Assembly (NCBI GenBank): GCA_031273145.1
Contig: JAISSL010000077.1
Span: 1-5,428, forward strand
Reading direction: 5' to 3'
Length of the DNA stretch: 5,428 nucleotides
Origin: Zoogloeaceae bacterium
Lineage (GTDB): Bacteria; Pseudomonadota; Gammaproteobacteria; Burkholderiales; Rhodocyclaceae
The notes under the pieces were generated by a model, which did no database searches, was not told the origin of the DNA, and worked only from the letters and a program-made list of their open reading frames with translations. The position numbers and the translations under genes are program-made. Positions within the stretch are counted from its first letter, which is position 1; each line of letters opens with the position of its first letter. Below are positions 1-5,428 of the stretch, in pieces.

Positions 1-1780
1 GATTGCATTGACCGCTGCGTTCGGTGTTTTCCATCTGGCGCAGGAGCGCGTTCATTTCCGGGATCGTGAGGGGACGATTGGCGCGAACCGCGCCGTGGCA
101 GGCCATCGTCGCCAGAATCTCGTTACGCGCAGCCTTTATCAGGGACGATGTGCCGTGGGCTTCCAGTTCAGCCAGAAGCGCATGCGCCAGCGGAATCAGA
201 TCGCCGTTCTTGACAAGGGCGGGAACCGCGCGAAGCACCAGTTCTTCCGGGCCGCTCCGGCTCATGGAAAAGCCCAGTTTGGCGAGGATTTTTTCATGCG
301 CCAAAGCTGTTGCAATTTCTGTCTCGCTGGCGCGAAATACGGCAGGCACCAAAAGCGCCTGCATGGACATGGCGCGTTTATCAAGAGCGTTTTTCAGGGT
401 TTCGTAAAGAATGCGCTCGTGCGCGGCGTGCATGTCGACCAGCACCAGCCCCGTCGCGTTCTGCGCGAGAATATAAATGCCATGCAACTGCGCCACGGCA
501 TAACCTAAGGGATGCGGATTGGGCGCGTTCATTTCCGTCGCTTCGCCCTCTACGGATGCGCTCTGTCCGTCCGGCGCAAAGTTCAGCGCGCCCTGGGCAA
601 ACTCAAGGTAGGCATGGGTTGCGGTATCGCGTATCGCGTATTTTGCCTGTTCCGGCTGCGAATAGCTTCCCCGGAAAGGCGGACTGGCAGGGGAAACAAC
701 CGGGGACGCGCCGGGCAGGGTCACGCCTTCCGCGTGCGCCTGTGCATCCGTCGGCAGGGGCGAGGCCAGCACCCGCTCAAGAGCGCGAAAGACAAAATGA
801 TGCACGGCGCTCGATTCCCGAAAGCGCACTTCCGTCTTGGCGGGATGCACATTGACATCTACGGTGGTCGGGTCAATGCCAAGGAAGAGGCAGAGCGTAG
901 GCTGGCGGCTGCCGTGCAGGACATCGCGGTAGGCTTCCCGGATGGCGTGGGCAAGTACCTTGTCGCGCACGAAACGGCCATTGACGAAGGTATATTGCCG
1001 ATCCCGGTTAGGCGCGCTGAGCGGGGCATAGGTCGGGTCGATGACGAGGCCGGAAAGTCTGATGCTGCCGGATTCCACGGCAACCGTCCGCGCCTGACTG
1101 GTGAATTCCTCGCCCAAAATGGCGCGGATGCGTTCCGGCAGACTGGACGCCGATAATTTCAGGGTCGAGCGCCCATTGTGGAACAGGGTAAAAGCCACTT
1201 CTGGATTGGCAAGCGCAATGCGCTTCAGGGTTTCCGAACAATGGCCGAATTCGGTCGCTTCCGATTTCAGGAATTTGCGCCGCGCCGGCGTGTTGTAGTA
1301 CAGCTCGCGCATTTCCACGACCGTTCCGCTCGCCAGCGCCGCCGGTTCGGGTTCGCTGCCGGGTTCATGATGGGCGATTCGCCAGGCATGGGATGCGCCC
1401 CTGGCGCGGCTGGTGAGGGAGAGTTGCGCGACGGAAGCGATGGAAGCCAGCGCCTCGCCGCGAAAGCCCATGCTGCGGATGGCCTCCAGATCGTTCAGGG
1501 TACGAATCTTGGAAGTCGCGTGCCGGGTAAAGGCCAGCGCCAGATCGTCCTTTTCGATGCCGCAACCATCGTCGCTGATGCGAATCAGGCGGACGCCGCC
1601 TTCTTCCAGACGCGCTTCGATGGCTTTCGCGCCCGCATCCAGGCTGTTTTCGAGCAGTTCTTTCAGGACGGAAGCAGGGCGCTCCACGACTTCGCCCGCC
1701 GCAATCTGGTTGATGAGCAGGTCGGGCAGCGGCGCAATGCGGGGCAGGGAAGAGGAACGGGCAGGGGAAGGCATCCCCAT
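1..1780 (-). CDS. mutL: DNA mismatch repair protein MutL, endonuclease type (3' end cut by window edge)
   Basis: MutL is the GHKL ATPase that couples MutS mismatch recognition to strand incision. Read on the minus strand, 593 codons are open to the left edge. The N-terminal ATPase shows NQIAAGEVVERPASV (24-38), catalytic Glu41 and Asn45 in KELLENSLDAGA, DDGCGI (70-75) and GFRGEAL (105-111), then FVNGRFVRDK and DVNVHPAKTEVRF. A Pro/Ala-rich linker leads to the C-terminal dimer and endonuclease domain, with DMHAAHERILYE (449-460, the DQHAx2Ex4E site with Gln replaced by Met) and ACHGAVRAN (560-568). The last visible residues are QCN, so the usual HGRPT motif and about 20 residues lie outside. 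Two in-frame ATGs, 6 nt apart (1780 and 1774), are possible starts. A TAA lies two codons upstream of the first, and neither has a well-spaced Shine-Dalgarno. The family call is certain; the exact start is not. Confidence 0.97.
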   Translation of the reverse strand, partial: MGMPSPARSSSLPRIAPLPDLLINQIAAGEVVERPASVLKELLENSLDAGAKAIEARLEEGGVRLIRISDDGCGIEKDDLALAFTRHATSKIRTLNDLEAIRSMGFRGEALASIASVAQLSLTSRARGASHAWRIAHHEPGSEPEPAALASGTVVEMRELYYNTPARRKFLKSEATEFGHCSETLKRIALANPEVAFTLFHNGRSTLKLSASSLPERIRAILGEEFTSQARTVAVESGSIRLSGLVIDPTYAPLSAPNRDRQYTFVNGRFVRDKVLAHAIREAYRDVLHGSRQPTLCLFLGIDPTTVDVNVHPAKTEVRFRESSAVHHFVFRALERVLASPLPTDAQAHAEGVTLPGASPVVSPASPPFRGSYSQPEQAKYAIRDTATHAYLEFAQGALNFAPDGQSASVEGEATEMNAPNPHPLGYAVAQLHGIYILAQNATGLVLVDMHAAHERILYETLKNALDKRAMSMQALLVPAVFRASETEIATALAHEKILAKLGFSMSRSGPEELVLRAVPALVKNGDLIPLAHALLAELEAHGTSSLIKAARNEILATMACHGAVRANRPLTIPEMNALLRQMENTERSGQCN

Positions 1781-1832
1781 ATTTTATCGCAGGATGAATT
1801 TCCTTTAGGGCGATGGTTCCCGGAAACAGACC

Positions 1833-1838
1833 TATAAT
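1833..1838 (+). promoter_or_regulatory. Possible -10 box (TATAAT) in the gap upstream of mutL
   Basis: The 86-base gap between the mutL start and the first plus-strand start codon holds a perfect TATAAT facing right, about 29 bases before the ATG at 1867. I see no convincing -35 hexamer at 16-18 bp spacing and no TGn extension, so this is only a candidate. If real, it would drive the plus-strand island. No clear mutL promoter is visible on the other strand; an AT-rich TAAAAT lies immediately before the mutL ATG. Confidence 0.25.
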
Positions 1839-1866
1839 CCATCATTCTTTCTTCTGGAAGACGCGA

Positions 1867-2190
1867 ATGGAAGACCATGCCATGACCATGAAATTGAACC
1901 TTGCCTGCGCTGTCCTCTTGTAGGTCTGGCACCATTTCTCGCAGTTATTTTGCTTTGTGTGGTGGCGTACTGTTCAATCTTACCGCCAGCTGAACTCTGG
2001 AAAGTTCAAGGTTGTTCACGCACTGGAGCAAATGTTGCCCGTTGCACCCTATGACGCGGAGTGGACTGAATTGGGTGAAGGGAGGGGTAGAAGGCTATAT
2101 CTTCCACTTACTCACATTGAGAATTGGACTCCAGTCTGCTTCGGCGCCTTGTATGCGCTCCTTGCTCTCACTTTCTACTACAAGGGCTAA
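1867..2190 (+). pseudogene. Decayed fragment of a RipA-like small integral membrane protein
   Basis: The frame ending at TAA 2188-2190 encodes a block I recognise from small inner-membrane proteins often annotated as hypothetical or RipA-like: VQSYRQLNSGKFKVVHALE, then LPVAPYDAEW, LGEG, and LYLPLTHIENW leading into a final hydrophobic segment (CFGALYALLALTFYY). Family members are normally about twice as long, with an N-terminal cytoplasmic part and a first membrane helix that are missing here. The same frame opens at ATG 1867 behind a good GGAAG site (6-nt spacing), but TAG 1921 stops it after 18 codons. The next in-frame start, GTG 1957, has no Shine-Dalgarno. Between about 1911 and 1958 another frame reads like the missing membrane helix (VGLAPFLAVILLCV), which suggests a frameshift in the TGTG run near 1956-1962. 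The remnant call is fairly secure; the family name is from memory. Confidence 0.6.
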
Positions 2191-2201
2191 GGTGGTATAC
2201 T

Positions 2202-2321
2202 TTGCGTATTGTGCGTTCGGTTGGGTTTGTGTCAGTTTTTGCAAGCATCCTGATAACATGCTCAACCCCGCTCGCCTCGCACTCTGGACATCTCAAGATT
2301 GCGCCTTTGGATGCCGATTAG
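2202..2321 (+). CDS. Small exported or lipoprotein-like peptide, 39 aa, TTG start
   Basis: Starting at TTG 2202, this ORF encodes 39 residues: a basic start (MRIVR), a hydrophobic stretch (VGFVSVFASILI), a Cys at position 20 in LITC, then STPLASHSGHLKIAPLDAD. The AAGGTGG at 2189-2195 gives a 6-nt spacing to the TTG and overlaps the stop codon of the upstream membrane-protein fragment, as expected for translational coupling. The LITC could be a lipobox, but Thr at -1 is unusual, so cleavage after PLAS by signal peptidase I is as likely. I do not recognise a family. It could be a real small secreted peptide, or the leader of a longer protein that lost its body. The lipoprotein gene follows 23 nt after its stop. 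Confidence 0.4.
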   Translation: MRIVRSVGFVSVFASILITCSTPLASHSGHLKIAPLDAD

Positions 2322-2330
2322 CATAATGTT

Positions 2331-2339
2331 AGGAGGAGG
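2331..2339 (+). promoter_or_regulatory. Very strong ribosome binding site (AGGAGGAGG) of the lipoprotein gene
   Basis: Three AGG triplets in a row end 5 nt before ATG 2345. The overlapping AGGAGG cores give near-ideal pairing to the 16S rRNA tail. This fixes the start of the lipoprotein gene and suggests high translation. No comparable site occurs elsewhere in the window. Confidence 0.75.
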
Positions 2340-2344
2340 AAAAC

Positions 2345-2716
2345 ATGACACGTCACTGGTCAATCCCGTTTCTACTCGTTCTTGTTCTCATCGCTCTTTG
2401 GGGCTGTGCTTCAGGCTCCACCATCATCACGGGAACCGTGAGAGCGCCAATTTCCCCTGAGCAGGTAACCATTTATCTCGAAACACCAGCCGATTTCGAA
2501 GTTATCGGCCTTGTGAACGCATCAAGCGATGCAGGGTGGACTGAGCAAGGATCGCTGAACTATGCGGTTGAAGAACTAAAGAAGCAAGCCGCGCAACTTG
2601 GCGCAAATGGCGTACTCTTAGTGTCTTTTGGTGAGACAATCACAGGTTTTATTCAAGGTGTTACTGTCAAAGCAAAGATTGTTCAAGGCAAGGCGATTTT
2701 CGTTAACAGGAAGTAG
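2345..2716 (+). CDS. Predicted lipoprotein of unknown function, 123 aa
   Basis: This is an intact gene with a clear lipoprotein signal peptide: short basic start, hydrophobic core at about 8-18, and the lipobox LWGC with the lipidated Cys at 21. The residue after it is Ala, not Asp, so outer-membrane sorting is expected. The mature part is about 100 residues. It has a predicted strand (QVTIYLETPADFEVIGLVNA, 40-59), then an amphipathic helix with a Gly-Ala-Asn turn into a strand (LKKQAAQLGANGVLL, 78-92), then short beta-like segments to the C-terminus (VKAKIVQGKAIFVNRK). The helix plus GAN turn plus strand resembles the YbjQ-type small alpha/beta fold and other periplasmic stress lipoproteins, but I cannot assign a family or function. 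It is the last plus-strand gene of the island and is convergent with the cyclase gene. GC content is about 45-48%, lower than the flanks. Confidence 0.85.
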   Translation: MTRHWSIPFLLVLVLIALWGCASGSTIITGTVRAPISPEQVTIYLETPADFEVIGLVNASSDAGWTEQGSLNYAVEELKKQAAQLGANGVLLVSFGETITGFIQGVTVKAKIVQGKAIFVNRK

Positions 2717-2782
2717 ACATGCTTTACGAATTTCGCCGGAAATCGTCGCTGAATTTCAGAGGTGAACATTTACCCCTTGTTC

Positions 2783-2816
2783 TGCCTGCTTCCGCCATAT
2801 AGGGCGGCGTCAGGCA
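2783..2816. terminator. GC-rich hairpin between convergent genes (possible bidirectional terminator)
   Basis: TGCCTG pairs perfectly with CAGGCA, and inside a 3x3 internal loop CCGCC pairs with GGCGG around a 6-base loop. The structure overlaps the TGA of the minus-strand cyclase gene (2810-2812) and lies 66 nt past the lipoprotein stop, a natural place for a shared terminator. Neither strand has a proper U-tract after it, so intrinsic termination is uncertain; it could instead protect 3' ends. Confidence 0.4.
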
Positions 2817-4111
2817 AGACCCGTGTTCAAATGTACTTTTTGCGTGGGATGAGACTCGGCGGCAGGAACCGCGCCGCCGCTAAAGAAAATGGTATTGCGT
2901 CCCGCCTGTTTTGCCAGATACATCCGCTGGTCCGCAAGTTCGATCAGATGGTTCTGGTCGGAAACCGCGTCATTCCAGACTTCCGAGATGCCAATGCTGG
3001 CGGTTATGGTCGAGCCGTCCGGCCGTTTGCACAGCCCGAAACGACAGAGGCGTTCCATGGCGGTTTTGGCCTGCTCAAGACTTGTACTGGGCATAATGAT
3101 CAGGAATTCTTCCCCGCCCCAGCGCACCAGAAGATCGCTATCTCGCAGGGTTTTGGCGATGGCAATGGCGGCATGGCGCAGAATGACATCCCCGGTTTCA
3201 TGCCCGAATTGGTCGTTGACCGACTTGAAATGATCCAGGTCAATGAAGGCCAGGGAAAGTGTGGTTTTTCCACGCTGCGCGATGGAAAACTGCAAGGCAA
3301 GCAGTTCTTCGCCACTGCTTCGGGTAAGACAGCCGGTCAGGGCATCCCGGACGGCCTGACGCACCAGGACGATCATGAGCGCCAACTGGCTGATTCCGGC
3401 CGTCGTGGCAATGCCGCCCAGAAGCGCCAGCAGCCAGAGGGTACTGAAGTTATTGATGAGCTGGTCGTTGTGAGGCAGCAGGATGCCGACCAATTGGGCA
3501 GACAGGACCAGAAGCGAGAGCGTCAGGCTCTCCTTGAAACTCAGGGGAAAAATGGCCAGACAGGCCATCAGGATAAAGGGCAGAAAGGTATAAGCGACCG
3601 CGACGAGGTGGGCAAAATCGCCCGTCAACTGCGAATTCGTAAACAAATATTGCGAGGCTGGATAAAAGAGGGATGGAATCAGGAACAGAAACACCAGCGC
3701 CCGATATACGCTGGTAAATCGCTCCTTGGAGCTGTAACAGAGAAAGATGGCAAGAAAGGCAAACCCGGCGGAAACCCTGAGCAGGGTCATGGGAGTCCAG
3801 ATGTTGGTCGGGAAAACAAAATAATCAATGACGCTCCATGAAGGCGTCAGGATAGCGAACAGGATGGCAAGCAGACGAACGCGGCTGATGATGACGGTCG
3901 CGCGCCGGATGGTCAGCAGGTTGGGGTGCGGCGCGGCGCTGAACAGGTAGGGCGCGTCCTCAGCCTGTAGTTCGCTGAAAAATGCGGTAAAAACATGATG
4001 CCAGCGACGCGGGGCGGGGACTACGTTCGGTTCGGCAGATTGGCCGGGTTCTATTGTCATAATGGGGACATGATAGGCTGCATGGCGAAAACCGGATTCT
4101 ATCCGTTTCAC
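2810..4111 (-). CDS. Membrane-bound GGDEF diguanylate cyclase
   Basis: It is predicted to make c-di-GMP from two GTP at the inner membrane, governing motility, adhesion or biofilm state. Numbering from GTG 4111 (433 aa): an N-terminal cytoplasmic segment of about 75 residues; six hydrophobic helices at roughly 77-101, 107-126, 135-156, 167-191, 195-213 and 223-250; then a complete GGDEF domain. That domain shows DALTGCLTR (256-264), FIDLDHFKSVND with metal ligand Asp291, FGHETGD (302-308), the active-site GGEEF (332-336), SIGIS and ADQRMYLAKQAGRN near the end. The inhibitory RxxD site is intact as RDSD (323-326), five residues before GGEEF, so product feedback is expected. The membrane part is a sensor I cannot name. 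Start choice: GTG 4111 has AGGA at 8-nt spacing; ATG 4060 (416 aa) lacks a site but is the alternative. The upstream co-oriented gene ends 41 nt before. Confidence 0.93.
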   Translation of the reverse strand: MKRIESGFRHAAYHVPIMTIEPGQSAEPNVVPAPRRWHHVFTAFFSELQAEDAPYLFSAAPHPNLLTIRRATVIISRVRLLAILFAILTPSWSVIDYFVFPTNIWTPMTLLRVSAGFAFLAIFLCYSSKERFTSVYRALVFLFLIPSLFYPASQYLFTNSQLTGDFAHLVAVAYTFLPFILMACLAIFPLSFKESLTLSLLVLSAQLVGILLPHNDQLINNFSTLWLLALLGGIATTAGISQLALMIVLVRQAVRDALTGCLTRSSGEELLALQFSIAQRGKTTLSLAFIDLDHFKSVNDQFGHETGDVILRHAAIAIAKTLRDSDLLVRWGGEEFLIIMPSTSLEQAKTAMERLCRFGLCKRPDGSTITASIGISEVWNDAVSDQNHLIELADQRMYLAKQAGRNTIFFSGGAVPAAESHPTQKVHLNTGLA

Positions 4112-4120
4112 AAGATTTTT

Positions 4121-4136
4121 CCTACCCGTGGATAGG
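4121..4136 (-). promoter_or_regulatory. Small hairpin covering the ribosome binding site of the cyclase gene
   Basis: On the minus strand, CCTATC pairs with GGTAGG (six pairs, one T-G wobble) around a four-base loop. The 3' arm contains the AGG of the Shine-Dalgarno for GTG 4111. In mRNA this could limit cyclase translation unless ribosomes leaving the upstream gene, whose stop is about 17 nt before the stem, open it. Six pairs is modest and could be chance. Confidence 0.35.
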
Positions 4137-4152
4137 GAAATGCCCCATATGG

Positions 4153-5428
4153 TTACAACATTTCCAGCCGGGTTTGCAGTTCGTTCAATCTGGCGGGCGG
4201 CGGCGGGGATTCCCCCTTGCTGATCTGGTTTATCCAGGTTTCCATGTCCGCAATCCACGCGAGCGTATCGTCACGCCCAGGGGAATCGTCGAGGCAGGCC
4301 GGATCAAGCATGATGACCAGGCGGGCGAAGTGCGAAGCGGCCAACGCCAGGGCAGAGAGTTCAAGCGGCTCGGCGAGGGATTGCAGATTTCTGGCAGACT
4401 CGGCAATTATCTCCGTATCGGGCGGCAGGGCATCCATCGCTATACGCATCTGTTCGATTTCTTCCAGAGCCTCATGGGCAAAAAGTTGATCCACGGTGCG
4501 GGAGCGGGTGCCTTCATTCCTGCGTTCCAGACTGCTGACCAGTTGCGCGATTCGGTCATCCAGCGCCTCATGTTCCAGAAAATCCTTTTCCTGCAAAAGT
4601 TCCAGACAGGCAGTCAGCGCCGTGAGAAGGCGGGGCGTGGGCGGCGCGACATCCAGTTCGTCAAGGGCGGAAGCCAGTGCCTCGGCAAGATGCAGGGGCG
4701 CGGGATGCTCAAGCGGCAATGCGCCTTCAAGCAGCCGGAAAATAGCGCGCCGCAGGGATTCCCAATCGGCAGACGGTTCATTTTCCGTAGAACCGGAAGT
4801 TGCGGCCGCCGCAAAGTCGCTGCGGTGGCTTTCCCAGGCCAGGGCAAAGGCTTCCACGGCTGCATCCCAAAGGGCGCGCTGTTGCAGGGAAAAACGAGGC
4901 TCCCTGGGTTTTTCCCCCAGAAGGGGAAGCAGGTCGGTAGTCGCTTCCAGCGTGGCGGTCAGAGGGTCTTTTTTTTCAGGAACCGCAGTGGCAGGCAATT
5001 CCGCCTGCGAGGACAGCAATAACTCTGACTGAGTGGACGGCAGTTCTTCTGCCTGAGGAGGTGGTAATTCTTCTGCCTGAGTGTGTGGTAATTCTTCTGC
5101 CTGAGGCGGAGGCAGTTCTTCTGCCTGAGGCGGAGGCAATGCTTCTGCTTGCGGGGGCGGTAACTCTTCCGTCTGAGAAGGCGGAAGTTCTTCCGCCTGA
5201 GGGGACGGTAACTCTTCCGCCTGAGGGGACGGTAACTCTTCTGCCTGCGGGGATGGCAATGCTTCTGCCTGCGGGGGCGGCAGTTCTTCTACCTGAGAGG
5301 ACGGCAATTCTTCTGCTTGGGGAGGCGGCAATGCTTCTGCCTGAGGAGGCGGTAGTTTTTCTACCTGAGGGGACGGCAATTCTTCTGCCTGAGAAGGCGG
5401 CGGTTCTTCTGTCTGAGGAGGCGGTAGT
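4153..5428 (-). CDS. Octapeptide-repeat protein with degenerate HPt-like C-terminus (5' end outside window)
   Basis: The frame is open to the right edge (424 codons visible) and ends at TAA 4153-4155; the true start is not in the window. Numbering from the first visible codon, residues 1-144 are 18 tandem octapeptides of the LPPPQAEE type, an extended acidic Pro/Gln-rich region. A linker with PEKKDP follows, then an Ala/Leu-rich helical domain (about 180-305) with PLHLAEALASALDEL and LLTALTACLELLQ. The last domain (about 310-400) reads like an HPt four-helix bundle: LFAHEALEEIEQMRIAMDALP, then ARNLQSLAEPLEL where active HPt proteins have LHTLKGSA-type sequence. The phospho-accepting His is Gln here and the KGS is gone, so it should not accept phosphate. 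No signal peptide or membrane segment is visible. It is probably co-transcribed with the cyclase gene downstream. The HPt relation is my pattern reading; no family assignment is possible. Confidence 0.85.
   Translation of the reverse strand, partial: LPPPQTEEPPPSQAEELPSPQVEKLPPPQAEALPPPQAEELPSSQVEELPPPQAEALPSPQAEELPSPQAEELPSPQAEELPPSQTEELPPPQAEALPPPQAEELPPPQAEELPHTQAEELPPPQAEELPSTQSELLLSSQAELPATAVPEKKDPLTATLEATTDLLPLLGEKPREPRFSLQQRALWDAAVEAFALAWESHRSDFAAAATSGSTENEPSADWESLRRAIFRLLEGALPLEHPAPLHLAEALASALDELDVAPPTPRLLTALTACLELLQEKDFLEHEALDDRIAQLVSSLERRNEGTRSRTVDQLFAHEALEEIEQMRIAMDALPPDTEIIAESARNLQSLAEPLELSALALAASHFARLVIMLDPACLDDSPGRDDTLAWIADMETWINQISKGESPPPPARLNELQTRLEML
4996..5427 (-). repeat. 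18 tandem 24-bp repeats coding for LPPPQAEE-type octapeptides
   Basis: Eighteen in-frame units lie in the window, and the array runs past the right edge. Leu1, Pro2, Gln5 and Glu7 are nearly invariant. Positions 3-4 vary among PP, SP, SS, PS, HT and ST; position 6 among A, V, T and S; position 8 is E, A, K or L. The two units nearest the linker (LPSTQSEL, LLSSQAEL) are the most diverged. Units 5201-5224 and 5225-5248 match at 22 of 24 bases, as do 5101-5124 and 5125-5148, which points to recent tandem duplication. Every unit is 24 bp, so the reading frame survives copy-number change. Confidence 0.95.

Noticed and set aside
512..1837. Plus-strand open frames of about 215 codons opposite mutL
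   Set aside because: Arg- and Gly-rich translations with no motif; they are antisense to an unmistakable MutL and result from its high GC.
2728..2757. Two GAATTTC copies and short palindromes after the lipoprotein gene
   Set aside because: The stems are only five pairs with no U-tract, and a seven-base repeat is expected by chance; I could not support an attachment or terminator role.
2762..3841. Long plus-strand open frame (359 codons) opposite the cyclase gene
   Set aside because: It is rich in Gln, Lys and Gly with no recognisable domain, starts without a ribosome site, and lies wholly antisense to a complete GGDEF protein with all its motifs.
4112..4258. Longer cyclase start upstream of GTG 4111, reaching back to 4258
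   Set aside because: It would overlap 35 codons of the upstream gene, and the added residues resemble no sensor domain; GTG 4111 has a spaced AGGA.
4174..5032. Plus-strand open frames opposite the helical part of the repeat protein
   Set aside because: Low-complexity Arg/Ser/Gly translations; the minus frame has consistent amphipathic helices and continues into the octapeptide array.
4996..5427. CRISPR-like or regulatory iteron array
   Set aside because: The units are contiguous 24-bp codon repeats with no unique spacers, variation falls mostly at positions that keep Leu, Pro, Gln and Glu, and the frame is open throughout.

Overview
The window looks like part of a proteobacterial chromosome, most likely a betaproteobacterium. 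The MutL at the left edge has the DMHA form of the endonuclease motif and an ACH/QCN C-terminus like those of Neisseria-type MutL. The right side carries a membrane diguanylate cyclase of a common Gram-negative type. Flanking genes are GC-rich (about 58-72% in stretches I counted). The stretch around 1.9-2.75 kb is nearer 45-48%.

Layout: (1) 1-1780, minus strand: mutL, mismatch repair, cut by the left edge about 20 codons before its expected end. (2) 1781-2716, plus strand: a short AT-richer island. It holds a decayed C-terminal fragment of a RipA-like small membrane protein, a 39-codon secreted or lipoprotein-like ORF whose ribosome binding site overlaps the stop of that fragment, and an intact 123-aa lipoprotein gene with a very strong ribosome binding site. 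(3) 2810-4111, minus strand: a six-TM GGDEF diguanylate cyclase with an intact active site and an intact inhibitory site. (4) 4153-5428, minus strand: an unidentified protein, open at the right edge. Its N-terminal part is at least 18 tandem copies of a Pro/Gln/Glu octapeptide. Its C-terminal part is helical and ends in what looks like a histidine phosphotransfer (HPt) fold that has lost its histidine.

Genes 4 and 3 are co-oriented, 41 nt apart, and probably co-transcribed, with a small hairpin that could cover the ribosome binding site of the cyclase. This suggests a signalling unit: a repeat-rich, pseudo-HPt-like protein plus a c-di-GMP synthase. That link is inference from position. The plus-strand island converges on the cyclase gene, and a GC-rich hairpin sits at the 3' end of that gene.

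I see no tRNA, rRNA, CRISPR, transposase or integrase. The points most worth following up are the octapeptide/pseudo-HPt protein, the broken RipA-like gene with the tiny coupled ORF behind it, and the hairpin over the cyclase start. I do not claim a complete new system.
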